DNA of 64,000 nucleotides, from positions 186,001 through 250,000 of the forward strand of contig NZ_BIMC01000001.1 of the NCBI RefSeq assembly GCF_004000885.1, read 5' to 3'. The notes beneath the pieces were generated by a model, which made no database searches, was not told where the DNA came from, and was given only the letters and a program-made list of their open reading frames with translations. This DNA is from Paenibacillus glucanolyticus NBRC 15330 (GTDB taxonomy: Bacteria; Bacillota; Bacilli; Paenibacillales; Paenibacillaceae). Below are positions 17,308 to 27,900 of this stretch, in pieces (position 1 is the first letter of the stretch; each line of letters opens with the position of its first letter). The translations under genes and the position numbers were made by a program.

Positions 17308-18397
17308 GTTTTCTGCCCCCCTTGTTCTTAGCTTTGATTAAAACAGCGACAGCAATGACTAGCGTTAAAGATGCAACAAAACAGAGGAAAGCCAGCGAAT
17401 ATTTTCCCAGAACGAATAATTCGATCTGTCTGTCAATTGTAGAATTCAGAGTCAGTATGGAGAGGGTTACCCCGAGCGCTAACAACGTCCAAGCCCGGTG
17501 TTTTGGCTTCTTGAGATCCATGCCGTCGGTGATAATGAACAGAAACAGGGAGATTCGGATGAGTGTACCCGAGATCCACTGATACAATGCCAAAAAGTCG
17601 ACATGCGTTATATATTTCGTGATCGTTACGAGCATCCACTGATCGTATGCTGGGTAGCGTGCCTGCATGGCAGGAGTGGGTCCGAATGTGGCGATCGCTC
17701 CCATTAACGGGCCGAGTGTTAATCCACCTAACAGCAGTGACAGTAACACGATATAAAAATAATTCATCCGGCGTTTCATGTGATGCTGAAAGAAAATAAG
17801 GACAATCATCTCCATAAAACCGCCTGCGGCGATGACCATGCTGTTCAGCATGGGAGTATAACCCTCGACAAACAGCGGTGTTAACAAGGAATAGTCTTTG
17901 TACTCCAGATTGGATACAGCCACAAAATGTCCCAATAACCATACGACGGGCAGCAGAATTCCGGATATGATGGCTATCGAACGAATTCCGTTATAGGTCA
18001 CATATACGCATAACAGCACAATGACCAACGAAACAACCGTTTTGGGAGTTTGAGGCAAGTACGTGACCCTGATCCACGTTGTGGTTTCTCTTAATATGAC
18101 CATCGCCATCACAAAAAAGTAGAAACTTGAGATGGTAATGAATATCCGGCCAACCGTCTTTCCAAAATGCTCTTGAAACCAGGCAAATATGGATTGGTTG
18201 TGGGTTCGCTTCATGATGAAGTAGAGAATATACACCCAGCCGATGTGAAGAATCATGGTCACAATCGTGCCCATCCACGCATCACGGCTTGCGGCTTGCA
18301 ACAGCAGCGGAATCAAGATGACATGGTTGGTAATCCCTAAGGAAAGCAGCATGATAAAGAAAACGTCGATGATGGATATCTTTTTGCTAGTGGGCAT
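17294..18397 (-). CDS. GerB-family germination permease (B subunit)
   Basis: About 367 residues with ten predicted membrane helices of the APC-superfamily fold, the nutrient-binding subunit of GerA-type receptors. Visible family stretches include LSLGITNHVILIPLLLQAASRDAW near the start and FVEGYTPMLNSMVIAAGGFMEMIVL in the middle. The frame opens at 18412, but the ATG at 18397 is preferred because GGAG lies nine bases before it. It is the first gene of the operon (order B-A-C), so the main promoter should lie in 18400-18500. I could not assign a convincing sigma-G site there. Confidence 0.93.
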   Translation of the reverse strand: MPTSKKISIIDVFFIMLLSLGITNHVILIPLLLQAASRDAWMGTIVTMILHIGWVYILYFIMKRTHNQSIFAWFQEHFGKTVGRIFITISSFYFFVMAMVILRETTTWIRVTYLPQTPKTVVSLVIVLLCVYVTYNGIRSIAIISGILLPVVWLLGHFVAVSNLEYKDYSLLTPLFVEGYTPMLNSMVIAAGGFMEMIVLIFFQHHMKRRMNYFYIVLLSLLLGGLTLGPLMGAIATFGPTPAMQARYPAYDQWMLVTITKYITHVDFLALYQWISGTLIRISLFLFIITDGMDLKKPKHRAWTLLALGVTLSILTLNSTIDRQIELFVLGKYSLAFLCFVASLTLVIAVAVLIKAKNKGGRKHEAP

Positions 18398-18788
18398 TAT
18401 ACTAGTCTCCATGTGTGGGAATACATGCTAATTCAATACAGTGAGTATTTACCATTTGCTGAAATTTATGTACGCAGGCTGGAGGAGTATTCTTATCCCA
18501 TCCGTTATGTGAGCCAATACGAACCAGTATCTGCTCTGCTGGCTCAGTGAGTATGACGGATGGTTCATTTCTGAGCAACGACATGCCTTATGTCGAATGT
18601 GTGTGGTTTTTGCGATTACCCAAGAAATAATTATTGGAATCATGGGCTACAACCTGGCTGGGCAAAAAAAGAAACAGGCACGCTTGCATCGCGCCTGTAC
18701 ATTGAGCATCTCAAACCAGGTCACAGTTCCATCAGAAAGGGCACTGAATGGATGGAATCAAACTATAAGGAGGACATTACATCAATAG
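18398..18788. other. Intergenic stretch, no gene seen
   Basis: Between the germination operon and the TTAAT repeats. It should contain the minus-strand promoter of the germination genes. A 41-codon plus-strand frame at 18425-18550 (starting MLIQYSEYLPFAEIYVRRLE) lacks a ribosome binding site, and I could not match it to a family. Confidence 0.4.
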
Positions 18789-18873
18789 TTAATGTAATTA
18801 ACTATTACAATTAATGTGATTAATTATTTATATTTAACGTGATTAATTAACTGTAATTAATGATATTAAATAT
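18789..18873. repeat. Tandem TTAAT-N3-ATTAA palindromes
   Basis: Four degenerate copies of a palindromic unit begin at 18789 (TTAATGTAATTAA), 18811 (TTAATGTGATTAA), 18834 (TTAACGTGATTAA) and about 18857 (TTAATGATATTAA), spaced 22-23 bases, two helical turns. The last overlaps an ATATTAAATAT palindrome like those near the GntR gene. The array sits past the 3' end of the GxGYxYP gene and over 390 bases upstream of the germination operon. Confidence 0.55.
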
Positions 18874-19008
18874 ATCTCCGAAAATGCCGTTGCCATCATG
18901 TTTGGCAGGTGTTTATCGTAATAAGCACCATGTACAAAAGGCGTCGCAACCCGATTTCTCAGGTTAGGACGCCTCTATGAATTTTCCTGAGTGCTAGTAA
19001 GCCACCAA

Positions 19009-21063
19009 CTACTTGGCAGCCGGTAAGTTGTAGCTTTCTCGTATTAAGGAGAAATAATGATCGGCACGGACCACTTTGAAATCCGTTCCGAGCTGCTCGG
19101 TAAGCGCCAGTGCATCGGAAGGGGTCATGCTCCATGCGAGCAAGCCGAAGGAAATAAACAGCGGCGATTTACCGTCCCAATTCGCTTTCGCTTCTTGAAG
19201 GACCTTTAATCCGTCTTGCGCGGTGCTAATGCCGCGAATCGTAGAGACGGGCATGCTCCCGCCAAGGATTTCTATCCCATAGTTGTCTTCATAGCTAATG
19301 AAAAGTCCGGGCGCCTTATAATCCTTCTCGTAAGCGGATGCTTTAAACGGGGTGAGCGGGATGTTCTGACTGTCAACCCGATTCAGCACGTAAGGGATCG
19401 TCATTCCTGTCTTTTTCAAATATTGTTCTGTCTGCTGCAGGAATGGTCGGAAGCTTGCATCAGGCCAGGGACCCGGATAGAAGTAGCCGGCACCGGAAGG
19501 TCCTGCAATCAGCAGATCGTTCTCGGTTGCCGTGTTCAGATAATAATTCAATATCGCAGGGGCACCCTCGTAGAGCAGCGGGCTGGAAGTCCAGTTAATC
19601 GGAACTTTGCCTCTGGCCGGATCATCCCACATCACGCGCATGCGATGCTGATTATACTGAAAATTATCGCCTTCGGTAAAGGTATAGGTCACATAGATTT
19701 TGTTCTCAAGGGCGGGCCGGGGAGGCGTTTTCGCCAATTTGAAATTCGGCTTGGTTCCCGAGAAAACAGTCAGATTGCTGAACCAATCCGCCGCCAGAAC
19801 ATAAACGCCATAACGGGACGCAATCTCGACCGAGCTGAACTCGCCTTCTACATCATTGCTGAACCAGCCGAGATAAGGGGTACCCGGTTTGACATCAGAC
19901 ATGATTTTCTCGAAGAGCGCTTTCTGCTCAGGCACGTTGGAATCCAGCCAGAATACCATTGCTTTATTGGCGACAGCGTAATCTCTTAAATACGCATAAG
20001 GTTCACGCTGCTCGGCGGAGGGTGGCTGAATATTCCCGGCTGAAACCTTGTACTGGTTCCACATATCCACTTCGGCGGTCAAGCTCTTCGTTCCGGCAGG
20101 AGGGGAGAATTTATATACAAAATAATTGCCGTTGTCGGCGAAGCGGTGACCGCCTTGACCTTCGGCAAATTTGGAATTCTGTCTGTCATAGAGATAGGCT
20201 TCTTCTTCCGGGGTTCCTGCAATGAAGTGCGCAATCTCTGTGCCGTCAGCTTTGACCGTTACTTCGTGTACCGCAGGCCCCCAACCATCCTGGGTGAAGG
20301 CATCATCAAAGCGAAGATAAACTGCTGATGTTCCCAGGAGAGAGGACAGGTCGAGTGAATACGTATTCCGATTGCTTGCATCCCGAACCTGCTCCTTCTC
20401 CTCGGCAATCGTAACAAATGATTCAGGAAGACCTGGAGGAATGCGAATGGCTGTATCCGGATCAAGTCCGATTAACATCTGATGTGTCGTCTGCTTCCAC
20501 AGGTTCTCATACTGCCAGGTGTAAGCGTCAATTCGATTATCGAATTGACCTCGCAGATCATCAAGGATCTTCAATTTATACGGAGCTTTCGACAATTTGA
20601 CGGCCAGCTCCGGGCTGGCAACCACGGCATTCTTCAGTCCTGCGAGCGTGGTAGCGACATTAATCGTATCAGGTACCTCAGGATCATATACAATCATGCC
20701 TTTGGCTTCGCTGCGATAAGCAGAGAACACTTCCCAATAATCTGGATGAAGCGTGTAAGGCACGTCCATATCCTCAAGCCAGGTCCATTTGCCTTCTTCC
20801 TGGGATTCAATCAGATAGATTCGGGGTTGTTCCCTGTTAACGATTCCCTGCAAGGTCCCTAGCAGCAATTTGACATCACCTGGCGCATCATAAATATCGG
20901 CAACGTCCAGATGCTTCGGCTTCTTGAAACTTGGCAGTTCGCGTTTTGTGGAGCCGTCAGGTTTAGCGGATTGTACATCCGCTTCGGAAGCGAAGGCTGC
21001 GCCAGCGGTTAAGGAAAAAGCGCAGAGGAAGGCTAAACAGAGAAGCGTGAATCTACGAGCCAT
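19009..21063 (-). CDS. Secreted GxGYxYP-domain protein
   Basis: 684 residues with an N-terminal signal peptide (MARRFTLLCLAFLCAFSLTA, cleavage probably after AFA). The mature chain begins with a region containing GTLQGIVNREQPRIYL, typical of the GxGYxYP N-terminal domain. The eponymous motif GPSGAGYFYPGPW appears around residue 520. The middle (about 240-330) resembles an inserted beta-sandwich. The family is of unknown function but recurs in carbohydrate-utilisation loci of Bacteroidetes, Planctomycetes and Paenibacillus. The gene is divergent from the GntR regulator, with candidate operators between them, and is probably part of the same glycan regulon. No obvious terminator was found after its stop. 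Confidence 0.82.
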   Translation of the reverse strand: MARRFTLLCLAFLCAFSLTAGAAFASEADVQSAKPDGSTKRELPSFKKPKHLDVADIYDAPGDVKLLLGTLQGIVNREQPRIYLIESQEEGKWTWLEDMDVPYTLHPDYWEVFSAYRSEAKGMIVYDPEVPDTINVATTLAGLKNAVVASPELAVKLSKAPYKLKILDDLRGQFDNRIDAYTWQYENLWKQTTHQMLIGLDPDTAIRIPPGLPESFVTIAEEKEQVRDASNRNTYSLDLSSLLGTSAVYLRFDDAFTQDGWGPAVHEVTVKADGTEIAHFIAGTPEEEAYLYDRQNSKFAEGQGGHRFADNGNYFVYKFSPPAGTKSLTAEVDMWNQYKVSAGNIQPPSAEQREPYAYLRDYAVANKAMVFWLDSNVPEQKALFEKIMSDVKPGTPYLGWFSNDVEGEFSSVEIASRYGVYVLAADWFSNLTVFSGTKPNFKLAKTPPRPALENKIYVTYTFTEGDNFQYNQHRMRVMWDDPARGKVPINWTSSPLLYEGAPAILNYYLNTATENDLLIAGPSGAGYFYPGPWPDASFRPFLQQTEQYLKKTGMTIPYVLNRVDSQNIPLTPFKASAYEKDYKAPGLFISYEDNYGIEILGGSMPVSTIRGISTAQDGLKVLQEAKANWDGKSPLFISFGLLAWSMTPSDALALTEQLGTDFKVVRADHYFSLIRESYNLPAAK

Positions 21064-21167
21064 GGCGAATTCACTCCTTGTTATGGTTCAAAATTGGAGC
21101 GTGTGTATCTGCAACATCTGTCCTCCTTTTGCGGCCGGTTGGCCATGAACACATCGCATCACAACAC

Positions 21168-21190
21168 ATATTAAATATATACAAATATAA
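21168..21190. promoter_or_regulatory. Candidate GntR operator upstream of the GxGYxYP gene
   Basis: Palindrome ATATTAAATAT (21168-21178) followed by ATACAAATAT, about 105 bases upstream of the minus-strand start codon. It shares the ATATT-N-AATAT core with sites at 21336 and 22592. Confidence 0.45.
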
Positions 21191-21335
21191 CTTTTCAAGG
21201 GATTCGACAAAACTTCCTACCGTTCTTGGGAATCAGTCATTTATAAAAAAGAGGATGATAACGGGGTTGTGACGTTTCTAAATGCGGATATGCTCACGCT
21301 TGTTTATTGCGCTTGTATGTGTAAGGATATATTAT

Positions 21336-21348
21336 ATATTTCAAATAT
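21336..21348. promoter_or_regulatory. Candidate autoregulatory operator of the GntR gene
   Basis: Perfect 13-bp palindrome ATATTTCAAATAT, 28 bases before the start codon at 21376, where a repressor would block initiation. Confidence 0.5.
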
Positions 21349-21375
21349 TATGAATGAATTGGTGATGTGATTAGA

Positions 21376-22521
21376 ATGAGTGCAAATGATCGTATTCCAC
21401 TGTATCAACAAATCCAGGACTATATCAGACACGTTATAGCATCAGAAAATATGAAGCCCGGTGATCGCATACCGACAGAGAAGGAACTGATGGATCAGTT
21501 CCATGTCAGTAAAATCACGGTGGCGAATGCCTTAACGGGATTAGCGAATGAAAAATTGATTGCCCGCGTACCGGGGAAAGGCAGTTTTGTAGCGGAAGAA
21601 GCGGATATTCCGCCGGCGACATCAACGGCCGCGGTTGCGATTAAGGGGAGGGAAGGAACAACAACCGGATTGGTTGGCGTGATTATGCCGACCATCCATG
21701 ATTATTTTGCCATCAGGCTCATTGATGGCATTGAGCAAGCTCTGAATGAGAAAGGCTATCGCAGCATGATCATGTTGACCGACGGGAAGCTTGATAAGGA
21801 AAAGAACGCCATTAAAGAACTGAAAGCGCTGGGCGCAGAAGGACTGCTTATCTTCCCGGTTGATGAGGAGAATTATAACGAAGAGATACTCGGCATGAAG
21901 TTATCCGGTTTTCCGTTTATACTCATGGACCGGTATTTGCCCGGAGTCGAGACACATTATATTGCGGCCGATGGAAGAATCGGCACAAGGCTCGCGGTTG
22001 AGCATCTGTGGGAGCTTGGTCACCGGGATATTGCCATCTGCTCGGATTCTCCGCTTCAAACCGTCACGGTACAGGAGCGGATCGAAGGGTATATGGACGG
22101 ATTGAAAGACAAGGGCGCGCTGATCAATCCGGCTCATATGATTACGGACTTCAAGCCGCTCAGCGTGCTGAAGGATGCGGAAGCCCACCCCTTATACCGC
22201 TATATCCGAAACAGAATGGTGACGGCATACATATCGCTTAACGGAAGATTGGGTGTGCAGATCTATCAGATGGCGAAGCAAGCGGGACTACGCGTACCGG
22301 AAGATGTATCGATTGTAAGCTTCGATGACCCCACTTCCATCGTGGAGGAATTCAGCATCTTTACACATGTTAAGCAATTCGAGCGGGATATGGGATACCG
22401 GGCGGCCAGCAAGCTGCTGGACATATTGCGTGACCAAGGAGAAATGAAGAGTTACAGCAAAGTGTTGATCGAACCCGAACTGGTGATACGTCAAACCTCG
22501 GGGACCGTTCCCAAAACCTGA
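21376..22521 (+). CDS. GntR-type HTH / LacI-type sensor regulator (AraR-like)
   Basis: About 381 residues. The N-terminal GntR winged helix (about 5-70) starts with RIPLYQQIQDYIRHVI and has the recognition region ELMDQFHVSKITVANALTGL. It is joined to a periplasmic-binding-protein-like LacI/GalR sensor domain beginning VGVIMPTIHDYFAIRLIDGI. This is the architecture of B. subtilis AraR, a sugar-released repressor. It sits between the divergent GxGYxYP gene and the downstream glycosidase/ABC operon, and palindromic ATATT-N-AATAT sites lie upstream of all three. GTG 21367 is in frame, but ATG 21376 has better spacing from GGTGATG. A terminator follows, so the downstream genes have their own promoter. 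Confidence 0.9.
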   Translation: MSANDRIPLYQQIQDYIRHVIASENMKPGDRIPTEKELMDQFHVSKITVANALTGLANEKLIARVPGKGSFVAEEADIPPATSTAAVAIKGREGTTTGLVGVIMPTIHDYFAIRLIDGIEQALNEKGYRSMIMLTDGKLDKEKNAIKELKALGAEGLLIFPVDEENYNEEILGMKLSGFPFILMDRYLPGVETHYIAADGRIGTRLAVEHLWELGHRDIAICSDSPLQTVTVQERIEGYMDGLKDKGALINPAHMITDFKPLSVLKDAEAHPLYRYIRNRMVTAYISLNGRLGVQIYQMAKQAGLRVPEDVSIVSFDDPTSIVEEFSIFTHVKQFERDMGYRAASKLLDILRDQGEMKSYSKVLIEPELVIRQTSGTVPKT

Positions 22522-22538
22522 TATGCTCGAAGAAGAAC

Positions 22539-22573
22539 AGCCTTTTCCGTATAAAAGCGGAGAAGGCTTTTTT
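22539..22573 (+). terminator. Terminator of the GntR gene
   Basis: Stem AGCCTTTTCCG / CGGAGAAGGCT (11 bp with one G-U pair) followed by TTTTTT. Confidence 0.83.
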
Positions 22574-22591
22574 CATGCTGATATAAAAAAC

Positions 22592-22610
22592 ATATTGAAT
22601 ATATTAATAT
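22592..22610. promoter_or_regulatory. Candidate operator of the glycosidase/ABC operon
   Basis: ATATTGAATAT (22592-22602) runs into a second palindrome ATATTAATAT (22601-22610), in the AT-rich stretch between the regulator's terminator and GTG 22687. Confidence 0.45.
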
Positions 22611-22686
22611 TATATATTATATTCTAGAAAATGATGGATAATCATACACGCAACCCATATCCAACACGAGCAGGGAGGCTAAGCAT

Positions 22687-24906
22687 GTGACAAGAGATCG
22701 AAAGGAAGAACGGACCGGATTTCAGGAATCGGCTGCGTATCATCCCGATTATGATCTGCAGACCGACTTTGTGATGGTCTACGGGATTGATGATACGATG
22801 CCGGAACGTATTCAGACATGGAAGGAAAAAGGATACGTCGTCCATCTGATGACAGGAGTCGCTTGGGGAACATACAACAGCTACCTGGATGGCGAGGTTG
22901 ATGGCCGTTCGCATTGGGATGAAGCCCAAATGGACCGTCACGGGGAGATGATCCTTCACGGCGATCAGCCGGTTATTCCTTACATGGTGCCCACCATTTC
23001 CTTCGGCCGCTATATAGCAGATCGAATACGCATTGCCGTTGATGCCGGCGTGGAGGCCATCCATCTGGAGGAGCCTGAATTCTGGGTGAACGGGGGATAT
23101 TCAGAGGCTTTCAAACGGGAGTGGCAGTTGTATTACAAAGAACCGTGGATTCCACCTCACGCATCGCCTGATGCACAATATCGAGCTTCGAAATTGAAAG
23201 CGTATTTATATACCCGCGTTCTGGACCGCTTATGTGCCGAGATGAAGGATTATGCGTTAAGACGCTACGGCCGCGTGCTTCGGTTCTATGTCCCGACCCA
23301 TAGCCTGATCAATTACACGCAGTGGCGAATTGTCAGTCCGCAATCCGGGCTCCTTGAGCTTCCATCCATCGACGGCTATATCGCCCAAATCTGGACGGGT
23401 ACATCGAGGACCTCCAATGTGTATGAAGGGGTGCGCAAGGAACGCACTTTTGAAACCGCTTACCTTGAATACGGCGTCATGCAGGAGCTGGTGCGGGGAA
23501 CGGACCGGCGCATGTGGTTCTTGCATGATCCGATCGAAGATAATCCGAATCACACCTGGACGGATTACAAACAGAACTATTTAAAGACCGTTGTTGCCTC
23601 GCTTCTGCATCCGGGTGTCGCCCATTACGAAGTCTCACCTTGGCCGCGAAGAATCTTTAAAGGAACTTATCCATCTGATCATGGCTCTGGCAAGGAGCAT
23701 ATCCCGGCTGACTATGCAACAACGCTGCTGCAGGTCATGCACACGCTCGGCAATATGGATCAGGATGTGATGGAAACAGAAGGCGATTCGTTACAAGTGG
23801 GTGTTCTGATCGCAGACTCTGCAATGTTTCAGCGGATGAAGCCCGACCCGAAAGCACCCGAAGCCGGTAAATACGATGGCACGGATCCTGAGGGGTTCCA
23901 GGAGAATGGCGATACGGAGCTGCTGGATTTCTCCCCTTTTTACGGTCTTGCGCTGCCGCTGCTGAAACACGGAATTCCGGTTCGTCCGCTCCAGCTCGAT
24001 AATGTGAGGCGGTATCCGGGTTACCTGGCATCCTATCGCGCGCTTGTGCTGAGTTATGAATTCATCAAGCCGGAGTATCCGGACATTCATTATGCACTTG
24101 CGCAGTGGGTGCACGATGGCGGGGCGTTAATCTACGTCGGCGATGACAGTGACCCTTATCACGGCATTCGTGGATGGTGGAACCATAACGGCAAGGACAG
24201 CAAAGTGGGAGATAACGAAACGACGTACATCTCCCCTCGAGCGCATTTGTTTGAACAGCTTGGCCTTGAGGGGATGGGAGAGGGCGTTCATCGGATAGGA
24301 AAAGGAGCGGTTTGCTGGCTGGATGAGCATCCGGAAAGCTTCTCCCTATCCAAGACAGGGGCTGACCGCCTGCGCCAGTCCGTGAAAGAAACACTTCAGA
24401 CCCTTCACGGGCCAGATCTCCAATGGCATCCGAAGCCGTATTTTAAGATCAAACGCGGGCCTTACATTATCGCCTCTGCGCTGGATGAATCGGTCAACGA
24501 TGAACGGCTGGTCATTCCAGGCCCGGTTGTTGACTTGTTTGACTCGAAACTGCCTGTTCTGCGCCAGGTGGCTTTGAATGCCGGAGAACAAGCACTGCTC
24601 TATGATGTTGAAGCCGGACGTCCACCAGTTGGGGAAGTATCCGTCATGGCTGCTTCCTCCCGCATTGAAGGTCTGTCCAAATCCGCCGCAGGATTCCGAT
24701 TTGTAGCAAAAGGTCCGGCCAACATGCAAGCAACAGCGCGGCTGTATTGTCCGGCCGAACCGATATCCGCCCACTATGTGGTCCAAGATCAAGCGATACC
24801 TGCGATCTGGGAGTGGGATCCAGAGTCGATGACGGTGCATCTTCGATACGAGCATGGGAACGAGAACAATGCAGAGCTTCATGTCAATTGGGCTCCTAAC
24901 TCCTGA
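22687..24906 (+). CDS. Putative TIM-barrel glycosidase of unknown family
   Basis: 739 residues, no signal peptide, so cytoplasmic. Residues about 20-320 look like a TIM barrel, with VHLMTGVAWGTY and an acidic stretch AIHLEEPEFWVNGGYS that could hold a catalytic Glu. Residues about 430-520 look like a Rossmann/GATase-like domain (YRALVLSYEFIKPEYPDIHY, HDGGALIYVGDDSDPY), followed by beta-rich C-terminal domains. This order recalls GH42-type beta-galactosidases, but I do not recognise the family and the reaction is unknown. GTG 22687 follows GGGAGG; the overlapping ATG at 22685 runs straight into a stop. It is the first gene of the operon leading to the GH38 mannosidase. Confidence 0.65.
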   Translation: MTRDRKEERTGFQESAAYHPDYDLQTDFVMVYGIDDTMPERIQTWKEKGYVVHLMTGVAWGTYNSYLDGEVDGRSHWDEAQMDRHGEMILHGDQPVIPYMVPTISFGRYIADRIRIAVDAGVEAIHLEEPEFWVNGGYSEAFKREWQLYYKEPWIPPHASPDAQYRASKLKAYLYTRVLDRLCAEMKDYALRRYGRVLRFYVPTHSLINYTQWRIVSPQSGLLELPSIDGYIAQIWTGTSRTSNVYEGVRKERTFETAYLEYGVMQELVRGTDRRMWFLHDPIEDNPNHTWTDYKQNYLKTVVASLLHPGVAHYEVSPWPRRIFKGTYPSDHGSGKEHIPADYATTLLQVMHTLGNMDQDVMETEGDSLQVGVLIADSAMFQRMKPDPKAPEAGKYDGTDPEGFQENGDTELLDFSPFYGLALPLLKHGIPVRPLQLDNVRRYPGYLASYRALVLSYEFIKPEYPDIHYALAQWVHDGGALIYVGDDSDPYHGIRGWWNHNGKDSKVGDNETTYISPRAHLFEQLGLEGMGEGVHRIGKGAVCWLDEHPESFSLSKTGADRLRQSVKETLQTLHGPDLQWHPKPYFKIKRGPYIIASALDESVNDERLVIPGPVVDLFDSKLPVLRQVALNAGEQALLYDVEAGRPPVGEVSVMAASSRIEGLSKSAAGFRFVAKGPANMQATARLYCPAEPISAHYVVQDQAIPAIWEWDPESMTVHLRYEHGNENNAELHVNWAPNS

Positions 24907-24946
24907 TCCTGCAACAGATTGATGTAATAGAGAGGAGTTGATCATC

Positions 24947-27900
24947 ATGCCATACGAACCGATCAGACGAGAGCCGTTAAAACAGATGTTGGATAAACTT
25001 CGGGAGGCCATTTATAAGCCGGTTGCCGAGTTGGACGTGACGGCATGGGTGACTCCCGAGCCGGTAACTTACGAAGAGCGAATGTCCGGCACGGAAGTTA
25101 CACTCGCTCATGGAGAGCGATGGGGATTGTTGTGGGACTGTGCCTGGTTTCGATTTTCAGGCAGGATTCCGGAAGCTAGCCCAAGCGAAAACGTTGTCCT
25201 GCTGCTGGATGTGAGCGGTGAGCTGTGTTTGGTCGATCAAGAAGGATCACCTGTACAAGGATTGACCACCGTTAATTCTGAATTCGATTTTTCATTAGGG
25301 CTCCCCGGCAAGCGTGTTGTCCAGCTTCATGAGATGTTTATGAACGGGCAGGAAATTGAAGTGTGGGCTGATGGGGGCAATAACGATTTATTCGGTAACT
25401 ACCGGGGAGGAACATTGAAAGAGGCAGTGATTGCGGTCAGCCGGGAGGATATCCGAAGCCTCTACTACGATACGGAGGTGCTCTTGGAAACGGCAGAGCA
25501 GCTTCCTGACGGAAGCGCCCGCAAGGAGAGGATGTATCAGACGCTCTATGACGTCTCTATGCTGCTGGCAGAGTTTTCAGAAGAGTGCTTAGAGCAAGCG
25601 AAAAAACGATTGGGTGAGCAGCTGAGCTTGCAGGGAGGCGATCATGTCCTCACGATCAGCGCCGTTGGCCATGCGCATATCGATTTAGCATGGTTATGGC
25701 CGATCCGGGAGACGATCCGTAAAGGAGCCAGAACGTTCTCAACCGCGCTGCGCATGATGGAACGCTATCCTGATTATGTGTTCGGCGCAAGCCAGCCCCA
25801 ACTGTATGAGTGGATCAAACAGCGTTATCCCAAGCTGTATGGCCAGATCAAGGAGCGGGTACGCGAAGGCAGATGGGAACCCCAAGGTGCCATGTGGGTG
25901 GAGTCGGATACCAATGTACCCGGGGGCGAATCTCTGGTGCGCCAGATTTTATACGGCAAACGTTACTTTCAGCAGGAATTCGGGCTGGAGATGAAGTCGC
26001 TCTGGATGCCGGACGTGTTCGGATACTCCGCCAGCTTGCCTCAAATATTGAAGAAATCCGGCGTCGATTACATGATGACCCAGAAGCTTTCCTGGAGCGA
26101 ATACAATCGGTATCCGCACCATTCCTTTCTGTGGGAGGGGATCGACGGCTCGGCTGTATTGACGCATATGCCGCCCGAGGATACGTACAACAGTCCGGCG
26201 GCACCGCGTTCCATCGTGAAGGCAGAGCGAGAGTACTTGGATAAAAACGTATCCGGTCATGCGCTGATGCTCTTCGGGATCGGAGACGGTGGCGGCGGTC
26301 CCGGTGAGGAGCATCTGGAGCGGCTGTCACGAGAGAAGAACCTGCTGGGCCTGTCCCCCGTCACGCAGGAGCCTTCGTGGAAATTCTTCGAACGGCTGAA
26401 TAAAGAGCGGGCGAGATTCCAGACTTGGCGCGGCGAGCTTTATCTGGAGAAGCATCAAGGTACCCTCACCAGTCAGGCTAGAAGCAAGCGGTATAATCGC
26501 AAGATGGAGAAAGCGCTGCGCGAATTGGAGTTCGCCTCCGTACTGGCGGCCGCCCGGTTAGGACGGTCATATCCATCCGAGCCCCTGGAGACGATCTGGA
26601 AGGAAGTGCTTCTCTATCAGTTCCATGACATCCTTCCGGGCTCTTCCATCCAGCGTGTGTACGATGAGTCGCTCATACGGTATGAGGAACTATTACAGCA
26701 GACAGAAGCCATGATCACGGACACCTACAGCTTTTTAGCCGATCACATTACATCTCAAGACGATGGCTCCGCAAGGATCGTGGTATTCAATTCACTGCCT
26801 TGGACACGAGAGGAATGGCTTCACATGGAAGGACGATGGCGCAAAGTGCGGGTTCCGTCTATGGGCTATACCGTGATCGCAGATGGAGTTGATCAAAGCT
26901 CAGAGGATGAAGCAGCGTCCAGCATTGAGATGGTTCCGGAAACCTGGGATTCGGGAATACGTGTTACAGCTGAAGGACACAGCATAGAGAGCGATACCTT
27001 TATCGTGCAATTTGATCAAAACGGTGCCATCCTCTCGATTCTGGATAAAGCCGAGGCTCGTGAAGTCATCCCGCAAGGCCGTCTGGGCAATGACCTTCGC
27101 GTCTATCATGACAATGGGGACGCTTGGGATTTCCGTCATGACTATGCAGTAAATCCGGGCATGCCGTTAACTCTGCGCCGCATCCGCGAGCTTCGCGATG
27201 GTCCACGAATCGGGCTGTTCTTCGAATACAGCTACGGGGAGTCCTCGCTCTCCCAAACCGTTGTTCTGACAGAGGGCAGCCGGCGGATTGATTTCGAGAC
27301 CCGCGCGGACTGGAGAGAAGACGGTAAAATGCTGCGCACCTCTTTTCCGGTTCATATCCGTGCCGATCAGGTCCATTGCGAGATCCAGTTCGGCAGCTTG
27401 AGTAGGCCGACTCACCGCAATACGATGTGGGACTTCGCGAAGGATGAGATATGCGCACATCAATGGATCGACTTGTCCGAACCGGATTATGGAGTCGCAC
27501 TGCTCAATGATTGCAAGTATGGCCATAGGGCCATCGAGAACGTGCTGGATCTGAACTTGCTGCGCAGCAGCTCCTATCCGGATCCGGCAGCGGATCGTGC
27601 AGAACATGCGTTCACGTATTCGTTATATCCGCATCCAGGAAACCATGTGCAGGCCGAAGTCTATCGAAGAGGTCATGAACTGAACATCCCGCTTCGAACG
27701 GTTTCCATGTCATCTCCGCCCGATCCGGAGAACGGACAATTGCCTTATACGACAGCATTTGTGGAGCCGGACCATCCGTACATCATGGTGGAATCCGTCA
27801 AGAAAGCCGAGGATGGCGATGACATCATCATCCGGCTGTATGAAACTTCCGGAACTCATGCCAAAGCAGCCCTCCGGCTTGGATTCCAGGCACTCGAAGC

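Noticed and set aside
18425..18814. Short plus-strand frames upstream of the germination operon (18425-18550 and 18590-18814)
   Set aside because: No ribosome binding site and no family match. They may include a gene remnant, but I could not support it.
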